From a virus: a stretch of DNA of 64,000 bases. The stretch is from IMG/VR virus record IMGVR_UViG_3300034691_000044, positions 1 through 64,000 of that record, one strand, 5' to 3'. The translations under genes and the position numbers were made by a program. Numbering within the stretch: the first letter of the stretch is position 1; each line of letters begins with the position of its first letter. The notes under the pieces are model-generated. The model was given only the letters and a program-made list of their open reading frames with translations. It did not search any database and was not told the DNA's origin. Below are positions 50,701 to 58,453 of the stretch, piece by piece.

Positions 50701-51230
50701 TAAACCCCCAATTCCTTACGTGCCTGAGCATAAAAGCCATCCCAAGTTTCGCGGTGAGGCTTGCCCGGGCGCCAAGTGCGTTCAGCGTAGCATTTCCATG
50801 CAGCCTCTTCATCACCGATCTTTGGCAGCGCCTGGGCATCGCACATGAGCAGCAAGCGAGCGAAGCCAGCGGCCAGCACATCGTTGGTCTGAAAGGCCAA
50901 CCAGACAGTCTTTGGATCAGCAGCGATACCCATCTGGCGACAGAACTGCTTGGCGATTGGTCCGACCCGAAAGTGATTGAGGACACCCCAAACACCGCCG
51001 CGACTGGCCTCGTTACCGAGTTCAAACTGCCAGAAGCCGATTGCCGGCCCCTCAGGCACAAGTACCTTCTTGCCATCGACAACCTTGCTGATCAACTGGC
51101 GACGCGAGGTGAAACGCGATTCCTGCAAACCAATGGTAAGAAGGAGTACCCGCACAGCCAAACTGTCATAGTTCGTCGGGAAGTAGCTGAACATCCGATT
51201 AAGGACTTGATTAACTTCTTTGAGTGTCAT
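50700..51230 (-). CDS. Endolysin, lysozyme/transglycosylase-like
   Basis: 176 residues without signal peptide, so export depends on the holin. LLLTIGLQESRFTSR carries a Glu (in QES) at the place of the catalytic acid of lysozyme-like transglycosylases, and GPAIGFWQFE matches their GxxQ motif. Exact bond specificity cannot be read. Upstream of Rz in the minus-strand lysis part. Confidence 0.82.
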   Translation of the reverse strand: MTLKEVNQVLNRMFSYFPTNYDSLAVRVLLLTIGLQESRFTSRRQLISKVVDGKKVLVPEGPAIGFWQFELGNEASRGGVWGVLNHFRVGPIAKQFCRQMGIAADPKTVWLAFQTNDVLAAGFARLLLMCDAQALPKIGDEEAAWKCYAERTWRPGKPHRETWDGFYAQARKELGV

Positions 51231-51232
51231 AA

Positions 51233-51586
51233 TTACTCCGGTGCCTGCGGGCGTTTAGTTGCATCGGGGAAATCGACGCTCGATCCTTCAACCCACTTGC
51301 GCAGTGCAATGCGGTAATCCATCCACTGCCGCTTAGTGCCCGGTTCAACATCTGGGTCTTCATCCTCAATCATCAAAAGTTGATTAGCAATACGGGCCAT
51401 CTGCGACTCTCGCCACTGATTTTCGATAAAAGAAAGCTGCTCAAAGGTAGGTGGAGGATTCAAATGAAGATAAACCTCTTCTTCAGTCATAGCAACCATT
51501 GTCTCAGTTATAGCTGAGTCTTGACTACCATCTATTAGAAATGCCCAAACAGCCCCATCAAATTCTCTAAAGTATTTCATGTCCAT
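51233..51586 (-). CDS. Tail fibre assembly chaperone-like protein
   Basis: 117 residues (start ATG 51586 with GGTGGAG upstream; ATG 51580 is possible). C-terminus RQWMDYRIALRKWVEGSSVD then FPDATKRPQAPE is the typical ending of phage tail fibre assembly proteins. It overlaps the end of the fibre gene by ten bases. Likely folds or trimerises the fibre. Confidence 0.8.
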   Translation of the reverse strand: MDMKYFREFDGAVWAFLIDGSQDSAITETMVAMTEEEVYLHLNPPPTFEQLSFIENQWRESQMARIANQLLMIEDEDPDVEPGTKRQWMDYRIALRKWVEGSSVDFPDATKRPQAPE

Positions 51587-53796
51587 GCTAGTAACTCCAC
51601 CTGAATTGTACACTGAGAAATAGCCAGTCCTGTAGCCGAGCCTGTAGTACCGAGGATAGTAATACCAGCAGTCCCTACTAAACACTGAAAAGATGAGGAT
51701 GTTATGTTATTAACTTGTACACCATAGTGACCACCTGAACCCCCATAATCCACCACACCTACAAATCGAAATATAGTGCCAATTGGCCAACCTGCAACGG
51801 CTGAGGTCAAAGTTACATATACGTTAACAGCATCTGCTATTACCCCAAGAGTGTGTGTGTAAGTTGTTGGAGTGCTTGGCAAAGATAGATTAACAGAACG
51901 CCACCGATCTACCTTAATGGCATTTAAGGCAGTCTGTAAGTCTGCTTGTGCCGATAGTGTACCGGTGATATTTCCCCACACTGCACTCGAAGATGTTGGC
52001 AGGGACACCCACGTCCCTGCACCACTAAGAACCTTTAACCGGTCAGCTACAGTCGGTGCCGGAACCAATCCCTTAGTCCCATCCACACTAGCCGTAGCAC
52101 CAGTCATTACAGCCGGGGGGGCATAGAAGCTAGCAGGTTGCCCATTAAGCAACGCAGAATCCGCAGCTTTAGCGGTAGAGCCCAGTTTGTTATTGAGCTG
52201 GGCTTGCAGCTTGCCAAGAGCAACAATCAATTTATCCGCTGCGGTTACAGCAGTCGCATCGGTGAGGACAAAGCCAGCTAAGACAACATCACGAATGGCA
52301 GCAGCCAAACCAGTAAGTGAAGAGACATCCTGAGTGCCTGTGTGATTGGCCCGGTTGAGCAGATACGCATCGGTGTTATTGGCAGTAGCATTTGCAGCAA
52401 TGCCGTCAAGTTTGTCCTTGAGCGTATTGGTAAAATCGTTGCTCGACAAATCTTTGCCCGCGACCTTGCTGACCTTGGAAGCCAAGGAATCAGGAAGGCC
52501 GTCTAACTGACTTTTGTAAGAAGCGTCAAAATCATTGGTGGACAGCCCTTTATTGGCAACTTTGTCGACTTTGGTGTTAAGTGCAACTAACTGCAACGAC
52601 GATACAGGTTTGTTGGCATCTGCTGTGTTATCAACGTTGCCGAGCCCTACATCACCTTTTTGTAGGGTAACGTCACCGTCACGCCCATTTACGGTAAGTA
52701 CGCCGGCACCTGTACTACCTTCAGACGAGCCCAAACGATAAAAAATATCATCCACTTTGGAGTAAACCAAAGCGTTGCCGACGGCAAAAATGACACCATC
52801 TACTGTACCGCCCTCGGAAATACGCCAAATAGCACCAGTCAGGGGCTTAGGTGGATAAACACCAGATGCCAGGGAAAGGTTACCCATCTCTGCCATCTGA
52901 GGCTCAAGACTGGCCAACGCTGCTTCAGCAGCCAGGCGCGCCGTCTCTGAGGCTAGGGCACTTGCAGCACTTGCAGCTTCGCTACCCTCCGCGGCAGTTG
53001 CATGTTCAAGAGCCTGGGCAGCAGAGTTATCACTAGCCAATTTGGAAGTTTCAGCAAGCTGAGCAGAGTTTTGCGAGGCCGTAGCATGTTCACTTGCGCT
53101 TTGCGCAGACTGTGCAGCAGCGTCTTTGTGGCCTAACGCTGCAACTGCGCTCTGACCGGCAGCAGTAGCACTGGCTTCAGCTTGAGATGCGTTAAGTGTT
53201 GAGTTTTGCTCACTGAGCCCAGCAGCCTCAGCCGACAGCCCTGCCGCAACTTCACTGGCAGCGGCGCGACTAGCAGCCGCCTCAACTGCTTCTTGTGAAC
53301 CCTCGGACGCAACAGCCGCGGCCTCAGAACGTACAGCCGAGGCTTCGGACGCTTCAGCGGAACTAGCAGAAGCCTCGGCCGACAGTTTAGCATCTACCGC
53401 CGCGTTCAGTGTGGCTACCTTAGCATCTGTGATAACAGATAACGCCACTTCATCCCACGGCCGGGAGAAGACAGGGGTCGTGAAGATCAAGTCTTCTGCA
53501 CGAACAGCAGTAGCACTCTCGGGCACAATAAATTTGTAGCGCAGACCTGCAATACAGCCCTCGCTATCTTCCACCACCCCAGCAGCTGCCATGGTGAGAT
53601 AATAAATGCCATAACCTGGGGCAAGCTCCAGTGTGCATTTACCCTCGGCGTCTGTCAGCCCTTGAACAACCCCAGGCATCAGAATGCCATTAGAAAGCGC
53701 CTCATCGAAGGACGATTTACGCAGAGACACCGTAAAAGGTGTGGCCGCTACCGGCGTGCCATCCGGGTTTTGGAACTTGAAAATAACGGCAGTCAT
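51577..53796 (-). CDS. Tail fibre / receptor-binding protein
   Basis: 739 residues. N-terminal beta domain (about 1-130, VIFKFQNPDGTPVAATPFTV) for attachment; residues 135-300 a long Ala/Ser coiled coil (ASSAEASEASAVRSEAAAVA); then repeats with GDVGLGNVDNTADANKPVSS, TKVDKVANKGLSTNDF and SKVAGKDLSSNDF found in many tail fibres; C-terminal globular domain probably binding the host surface. Pro-type collagen repeats are absent. Encoded upstream of its chaperone. Confidence 0.9.
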   Translation of the reverse strand: MTAVIFKFQNPDGTPVAATPFTVSLRKSSFDEALSNGILMPGVVQGLTDAEGKCTLELAPGYGIYYLTMAAAGVVEDSEGCIAGLRYKFIVPESATAVRAEDLIFTTPVFSRPWDEVALSVITDAKVATLNAAVDAKLSAEASASSAEASEASAVRSEAAAVASEGSQEAVEAAASRAAASEVAAGLSAEAAGLSEQNSTLNASQAEASATAAGQSAVAALGHKDAAAQSAQSASEHATASQNSAQLAETSKLASDNSAAQALEHATAAEGSEAASAASALASETARLAAEAALASLEPQMAEMGNLSLASGVYPPKPLTGAIWRISEGGTVDGVIFAVGNALVYSKVDDIFYRLGSSEGSTGAGVLTVNGRDGDVTLQKGDVGLGNVDNTADANKPVSSLQLVALNTKVDKVANKGLSTNDFDASYKSQLDGLPDSLASKVSKVAGKDLSSNDFTNTLKDKLDGIAANATANNTDAYLLNRANHTGTQDVSSLTGLAAAIRDVVLAGFVLTDATAVTAADKLIVALGKLQAQLNNKLGSTAKAADSALLNGQPASFYAPPAVMTGATASVDGTKGLVPAPTVADRLKVLSGAGTWVSLPTSSSAVWGNITGTLSAQADLQTALNAIKVDRWRSVNLSLPSTPTTYTHTLGVIADAVNVYVTLTSAVAGWPIGTIFRFVGVVDYGGSGGHYGVQVNNITSSSFQCLVGTAGITILGTTGSATGLAISQCTIQVELLAWT

Positions 53797-53815
53797 TGAC
53801 TGTCTCCTATGAAAA

Positions 53816-53833
53816 ACCGCCCTTATGGGCGGT
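53816..53833 (-). terminator. Hairpin between fibre gene and preceding tail gene
   Basis: ACCGCCC-TTAT-GGGCGGT, 7-bp stem; on the minus strand it is followed by TTTTTC, a usable terminator 18 bases behind the preceding gene. Confidence 0.8.
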
Positions 53834-53850
53834 ATGGTACAACTTTACCA

Positions 53851-54510
53851 TCAATAGCGTGTAACGTCCGCAAAGAACAAATCTCCGGGAGGGGGCTGAG
53901 GCGAATTTGCGTCACCCAAAGGGCCTTGTCTAACAACAACACGTTGCGCAGCCAAACCAGTAGAAACTCGTAAGCCATAAGACATAATCATGAAAGAGCG
54001 GTATAGACCTTGCATATTAGGCTGCAACCACTGCCCATGTTGGGACATGCCAACAGCTATGGTAGGCACACCTGTGGGCCATGGGTAGTCCTGGTTGTAC
54101 ACCGGATTACGAACACGTCCAGCAAGACGTAACCATTTACCCTGTGCATCAAACGTCACATTACCTGCGGTATCTAAAAATTGAAGACCACAGTTGGAAT
54201 TAGTGATGTTTTTGGCCCCAAAACAATAAAACCACATCCCAGCACGATCAGTAGCAGTAAGATAAAGGGTCTTTACCCCACTACCTTGCACCATTCGCTG
54301 AATAGCTACAACTTGCCCATCCGTAGTGCCCATCATTACAAAAGAAGTATCATTGTGTACATCCAATTGCGCATCATACGACGAGTACGGCGGTGTGTTG
54401 TAATACGTCCAATTAGTGCGATCTATCCAGTAAGCACCAAGAAAGCTGCTTACTTGAGAGTTTTCATCAAGACGTACACGACTTTGGTCTTCTTTCCATA
54501 ATTCAAACAT
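53851..54510 (-). CDS. Tail appendage protein
   Basis: 219 residues, beta-rich (MFELWKEDQSRVRLDENSQV). The start MFELWxEDxSxRL is common to small tail proteins that follow tip proteins in many Gram-negative siphoviruses. Several Trp/Tyr-rich segments (YWIDRTNWTYYNTPPYSSYD) may bind carbohydrate. Coupled upstream by TAATG. Confidence 0.7.
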   Translation of the reverse strand: MFELWKEDQSRVRLDENSQVSSFLGAYWIDRTNWTYYNTPPYSSYDAQLDVHNDTSFVMMGTTDGQVVAIQRMVQGSGVKTLYLTATDRAGMWFYCFGAKNITNSNCGLQFLDTAGNVTFDAQGKWLRLAGRVRNPVYNQDYPWPTGVPTIAVGMSQHGQWLQPNMQGLYRSFMIMSYGLRVSTGLAAQRVVVRQGPLGDANSPQPPPGDLFFADVTRY

Positions 54511-54836
54511 TAATCAGTTCCTAGAATAATATTGCTACTTACTCGTGGGGCCAAGTTACCATTTGAACTAATAGCGTAATCCACGAAAGTCCAGGTAACT
54601 GTGTCATTTGCAATGGAGATACGGGGAATGCAGACTAAATTATTGCCGGGCAACCCAGATATACTAGACATGTACCAATGTTCTGCCCCTGACGTGGTTA
54701 AACCAGGGAAATATGCAGAGCCGTTGGCCGTGCCTGTAGATAGACTACCAAGTACCCGACCGAACAGCGTTGCCGCTGTCAGGGTCACGTTACCATTTTC
54801 ATCGTAGCATTCAAGGTCAGCCTGGGCCATTACCAA
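54510..54836 (-). CDS. Small tail appendage protein
   Basis: 108 residues; N-terminus MAQADLECYDENGNVTLTAA and the C-terminal sequence are beta-rich and similar in general look to the previous protein. Overlaps both neighbours, so the three appendage genes form one translational unit. May be a split module of a longer tip protein. Confidence 0.65.
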   Translation of the reverse strand: MVMAQADLECYDENGNVTLTAATLFGRVLGSLSTGTANGSAYFPGLTTSGAEHWYMSSISGLPGNNLVCIPRISIANDTVTWTFVDYAISSNGNLAPRVSSNIILGTD

Positions 54837-56113
54837 ATCCCCATGCGAATACGCAGGCGGTTATACTGGTCAAAGATTCGAATCAGCGTACTGGTGATAA
54901 CCATGCGCCCTGCACCGCCTGCGCCGTTGATATATACATTACCATCAGCAGCCAACGACCAACCAGAGGTTTCAGCCACATAGTTAGTGGATTGCGCCTG
55001 GCGAGCAACAAGTGTGTCCACCGCCAAGTATTGAGCCTGAATCTTGCCATTGGCAACAACAAAGCTACCGGATTCATCACGGAGCTTGCTGAATACCAAT
55101 TTGTTGATAGCCGCATCATCGATATAGACGACATTGTTATCAATGATAAAAGGTTTTCGCTTGTTGGCACCAGTGCGGCCAATCCAGAACTGATCAACAT
55201 CGAAGCCGGCTTCTACTGTAGTGCCATCGTTATAAACAGCAAAGCCGCCGATCAGCCCATTTACGTTCACTTGTGCTGTGTACAGGGCACCAATAGCGAC
55301 AACTTTGCCGTCGACCACATCAATCTTGGTCTGCATTGTTTGCAGCACCTGGGCCAAGTCCTCACCTACCTGAGACTCCAAGGTGGTCAACTGCTGTGCC
55401 AAAGTCTGCACTTGGTTGGACAGGGCCGTTTGTTGTATTTGAATAGAGGCAATGTTGCCATTCACCTCAGACCACAGGGTGTTAACTGTGGATACGAAGG
55501 CGCTGCCTTGTTCGGTACGTGCCAGCACCTCTTGTTGCAGCAGTGCCCGCGTTTCGCCTGAATAGGCACCTACTGTGGTGATTTCTGCCGCGAGGGCTTC
55601 ATCTTCAACTGCGCGATCAAGAACCTCTTGTGTAATACCCAAGGCGTTCATTTCAATACGCGCAATCTCATTCTTGAGGGCCGGAGCCAAAACACCATTA
55701 TCGATCTGACCTGTCAAATCTTCAATCATTTGTTCGATGCGAGGCTTCGCAACTGCCCAGGTAGGGCCGATCAATTGAGATTTGGTGCCATAAATAGACG
55801 TGAGCATGATCCAGTAGTAGTACCGGGTTGCTACAGCATCTTCGACAGCATCGTAAAAGAAATTGCCGGAGGCAGCTGCAATACGCACAGTAGACGCATT
55901 AAAGTCATCGCCAGTGCCACGATAAATAGTCGTGTACGCGACAGCCTCCGGATAGGTGTCTGGCCATGTCCAGTTCACATCGATACCGCCAAAGGCAGGT
56001 ACTGCCGTCAGCAGAATGTCAGATGTGTTTGGATCGCCAGGCTTCGGGCCAGTCCACTGACCCGTACCACAAACATAGCTACCATCTGCGGTGATTACAC
56101 AAACTTGGCTCAT
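54830..56113 (-). CDS. Tail tip J-like C-terminal region protein
   Basis: 427 residues. After a short N-terminal part there is a fibronectin III-like domain (about 35-130, VPAFGGIDVNWTWPDTYPEA, SIYGTKS), then a coiled-coil stretch (LALTxxVL-type, about 140-260), then a DUF1983-like region with GKVVAIGALYTAQVNVNGLI, GFDVDQFWIG, PFIIDNNVVYIDDAAINKL. This is the C-terminal part of siphovirus tip attachment protein J, unusual in an N4-like podovirus. First gene of the minus-strand receptor-binding block. Confidence 0.82.
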   Translation of the reverse strand: MSQVCVITADGSYVCGTGQWTGPKPGDPNTSDILLTAVPAFGGIDVNWTWPDTYPEAVAYTTIYRGTGDDFNASTVRIAAASGNFFYDAVEDAVATRYYYWIMLTSIYGTKSQLIGPTWAVAKPRIEQMIEDLTGQIDNGVLAPALKNEIARIEMNALGITQEVLDRAVEDEALAAEITTVGAYSGETRALLQQEVLARTEQGSAFVSTVNTLWSEVNGNIASIQIQQTALSNQVQTLAQQLTTLESQVGEDLAQVLQTMQTKIDVVDGKVVAIGALYTAQVNVNGLIGGFAVYNDGTTVEAGFDVDQFWIGRTGANKRKPFIIDNNVVYIDDAAINKLVFSKLRDESGSFVVANGKIQAQYLAVDTLVARQAQSTNYVAETSGWSLAADGNVYINGAGGAGRMVITSTLIRIFDQYNRLRIRMGIW

Positions 56114-56334
56114 AAAGCCCCCTTAACATAATTGACCGAGATTCTACACCCCTTTTCCCTAGCAAACACCATCCGTCGTCCCGCCCAATCGAGTGAGCGT
56201 AGCGAACGAGTGCCGGGATGGGTAAGACGGTGGGGGTTTGCGTGCTTGACGCAGCTCTATTCCCGTAATACTCTGCATCCACGGTCAGCAGCAAAATCCT
56301 ATCTTTCTTCTTGAAAATCAGTGCTCTAGACCGA

Positions 56335-56362
56335 AACCCGCCACTACTCTGGCGGGTTTTTT
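56335..56362 (+). terminator. Rho-independent terminator in the divergent gap
   Basis: AACCCGCC-ACTACTCT-GGCGGGTT followed by TTTTG. It points rightward although no plus-strand gene lies directly upstream, so it may guard against antisense transcripts. Confidence 0.85.
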
Positions 56363-56495
56363 GTTGTCTATTTTTTATCTTTTTGGCCTCTCCCTCACCC
56401 GGCTCTCGTGCTCGCGTCGGGTCCGCTGCGCGGCCCTAGCGGCACTTCGCCGGCTCGGTCGAGTCCGTGGGTGGGTGTGGGGGATGAGGGGAGTC

Positions 56496-56510
56496 GCTCC
56501 CTCCGGGAGC
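56496..56510 (+). promoter_or_regulatory. TCC-loop hairpin element C (N4 vRNAP promoter-like)
   Basis: GCTCCC-TCC-GGGAGC, perfect 6-bp stem, followed by CTTCATGATCG; 98 bases before the HTH gene at 56608. The box ATGAT sits at the same distance from the stem as in the other four elements. Confidence 0.55.
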
Positions 56511-56552
56511 CTTCATGATCGCATAGCGAATCGGGGAGGAGAGTCCCCTCTT

Positions 56553-56565
56553 ATATATATATATA
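56553..56565. repeat. Alternating TA run
   Basis: TATATATATATAT, 13 bases, flanked by CTCT and GGGTCC. Easily melting DNA 43 bases before a gene start in a GC-rich surrounding; candidate promoter or unwinding element. Confidence 0.6.
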
Positions 56566-56607
56566 TGGGTCCGTTTCGATTGACCAAAAATTAACCACAG
56601 GTGATCC

Positions 56608-57078
56608 ATGAATTTGCAGGATAGCTACCCATCGCTGGCCGCATCATTGGGCCAATCTGGAACGGATCGAGTGAACATGCATTTGCAGCGTGACTACAAG
56701 CCAAGCACCAACCGCGTGCGGTTTCTGCACAACCCACATCACCAGCGATTTGCCTTCTTCCGCTACGTGAACGACAACCCGCTGATCGACAATATCGTGA
56801 CCGGTGTCTGCACCTTGGATCATGGTTCCGGTGGCAACTTGTCACCAACGCGCCTGTTCGCAGTGCTCTCCTATATGGAGAACATCTCAAGCGAGCATCT
56901 GGCCAGCGTACTACGCCTATCTGACCGACAAGCACGCCGGTACATGGCAGCAGCAAAGCTGGTCATCCTCCGTATGACAAAGCACCTAGAGCCGCGCTCA
57001 CTGGTACGTCATGAACCATCGTTGGCTGAACTACGCCAGCGCCACCAACTGAAGAAGGAAATCGCATGCCCAATATGA
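56608..57078 (+). CDS. Helix-turn-helix protein at the head of the second replication operon
   Basis: 156 residues. SSEHLASVLRLSDRQARRYM (about 108-127) matches a helix-turn-helix as in replication initiator or regulator proteins; the N-terminal part is basic and Asn-rich. RBS CAGGTGATCC. Overlaps the next gene by 13 bases. Confidence 0.7.
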   Translation: MNLQDSYPSLAASLGQSGTDRVNMHLQRDYKPSTNRVRFLHNPHHQRFAFFRYVNDNPLIDNIVTGVCTLDHGSGGNLSPTRLFAVLSYMENISSEHLASVLRLSDRQARRYMAAAKLVILRMTKHLEPRSLVRHEPSLAELRQRHQLKKEIACPI

Positions 57079-57455
57079 TGCAAATTGCAGTACAAGAAGT
57101 GGATACCGTTTCCCGGCGCCTGTTTGAACTAGGTGCCGACGATTTAGCTGAAATGCTTAACGACCGTATGTTGACGCACCGAAATACCCCAGAACCTCCA
57201 AACGACAACGAGGCTCTGCGCTTGGCCGCAGATTACCCGGCGTACTGGAAAGCCCTTCCAGCTCATTGGGCAGCTATCGATACCTACCGTATCGACGACC
57301 TGTTCCCACTGTCTTCGTCCCGCCTATACCACACACGCAAGAAATTGCTGGTGCCCGGGTGCCGCACGGGAGGCAAAACTGTCTACCAAGACCTCAAAGA
57401 AGCCCATCGCACCCTTGGGGCGTGGCTGGCTGAACAACCGGAGCACAACGCATGA
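57066..57455 (+). CDS. Possible HTH/adaptor protein
   Basis: 129 residues. The C-terminal half (FPLSSSRLYHTRKKLLVPGC, GGKTVYQDLKEAHRTLGAWL) resembles an excisionase-type winged helix that reads an AT-rich site. Coupled on both sides. Function unknown. Confidence 0.6.
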   Translation: MPNMMQIAVQEVDTVSRRLFELGADDLAEMLNDRMLTHRNTPEPPNDNEALRLAADYPAYWKALPAHWAAIDTYRIDDLFPLSSSRLYHTRKKLLVPGCRTGGKTVYQDLKEAHRTLGAWLAEQPEHNA

Positions 57456-58435
57456 AGTACACCAATAACACTGGTTTGTCGCTGTTCGCCCAGGTTTACC
57501 TGGCACATGAAACGTATGACCGGGAAGAGGCCGGCTTGTCGGTAACAGCACTGCTGAAACCAGTAAAGCAAATCATCCTGGCCCGTCGAGTGCCCGAGGG
57601 CATGGCGTCCACCGATGTGGCTGATCTAGCTGCGTCCAGCAATGGCACCGCGATCCACGACGCTTTCGAGGCGGCATGGAAATCGCCCAAGCTGGTAGAC
57701 ACACTTATTCGCCTGGGTTACCCGAAGGGTGTGGCCAGCAAGGTGCGTGTGAACCCCTCTGCCGAGGAAGTAGCCGCAGGCGGGATCATTGCCGTCTACA
57801 CGGAGATCCGCAGCGCTAAGACGGTCCTGGGCGTCCGCGTGACCGGCAAGTTCGACTTCATCGGCGACGGTGCCGTCGAGGACTTGAAGAACACCTCGGT
57901 GTGGAAATTCCTGAACGCCGACTTCGAGCATTACATCTTGCAGGGCAGCATGTATCGGTGGTTGAATCCGACCTTGGTCACCAAGGACTGGATGAACCTG
58001 ACGTTCCAGTTCACCGACTGGAATGGCCGGGACCGCAACATGAATCCTGACAACTACCCACCGGCCCGCATGCATACTCGCAAGCTCCAGCTTATGAGCT
58101 ATGAAGAGACGGATAAGTGGGTGGAACGCAAGGTTCAGCAGCTGATCGACCTTGAACATGCAGATGAGGAGCAAATGCCTCAATGCACCGACAAGGAGCT
58201 GTGGCGCAAGGAAGACACGTACCGGTGGTTCGCCAAACCAGAAAAAGCACATGAGCCTGGTGCTCGTTCCTCCAAAAACTTCACCGACAAAGCTGAAGCT
58301 GACCTGCACGTTGCTACCAAAGGCGGCGTCCTCGTTACCAAGCGAGGCGGTGTAACTGGCTGCAAATATTGCAATGCATTCCTCGCTTGCAAGCAAAAGG
58401 ATTCGCTGATTGCAGCCGGCGACTTAATCCTGTAA
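57452..58435 (+). CDS. RecB/Cas4-like PD-(D/E)XK nuclease
   Basis: 327 residues. GTAIHDAFEAAW (His of the RecB family), RVTGKFDFIGDGAVEDLKNT with GxxD and ExxK-like core (D of KFDF; E, D and K of VEDLK), and C-terminal GVTGCKYCNAFLACKQ with Cys residues as in Cas4/AddB-type iron-sulphur clusters, though the full set of four is not clear. N4-like phages have such an exonuclease in front of the primase, probably for recombination or DNA processing. 4-base overlap upstream. Confidence 0.85.
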   Translation: MKYTNNTGLSLFAQVYLAHETYDREEAGLSVTALLKPVKQIILARRVPEGMASTDVADLAASSNGTAIHDAFEAAWKSPKLVDTLIRLGYPKGVASKVRVNPSAEEVAAGGIIAVYTEIRSAKTVLGVRVTGKFDFIGDGAVEDLKNTSVWKFLNADFEHYILQGSMYRWLNPTLVTKDWMNLTFQFTDWNGRDRNMNPDNYPPARMHTRKLQLMSYEETDKWVERKVQQLIDLEHADEEQMPQCTDKELWRKEDTYRWFAKPEKAHEPGARSSKNFTDKAEADLHVATKGGVLVTKRGGVTGCKYCNAFLACKQKDSLIAAGDLIL

Positions 58436-58453
58436 CAGAACCCGGAGAATACG

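Larger units (their letters stand above)
56114..56607. other. Long intergenic region between tail and replication genes
   Basis: About 490 bases with no convincing gene: a terminator at 56335, a strongly GC-rich stretch (about 56395-56520), hairpin element C at 56496 and an alternating TA run at 56553-56565. It separates divergent transcription units and may contain promoters for both or a replication origin. No tRNA fold is evident. Confidence 0.6.

Noticed and set aside
56390-56480. tRNA-like GC-rich sequence
   Set aside because: No cloverleaf with T-loop GTTCRANNC and acceptor pairing could be drawn.
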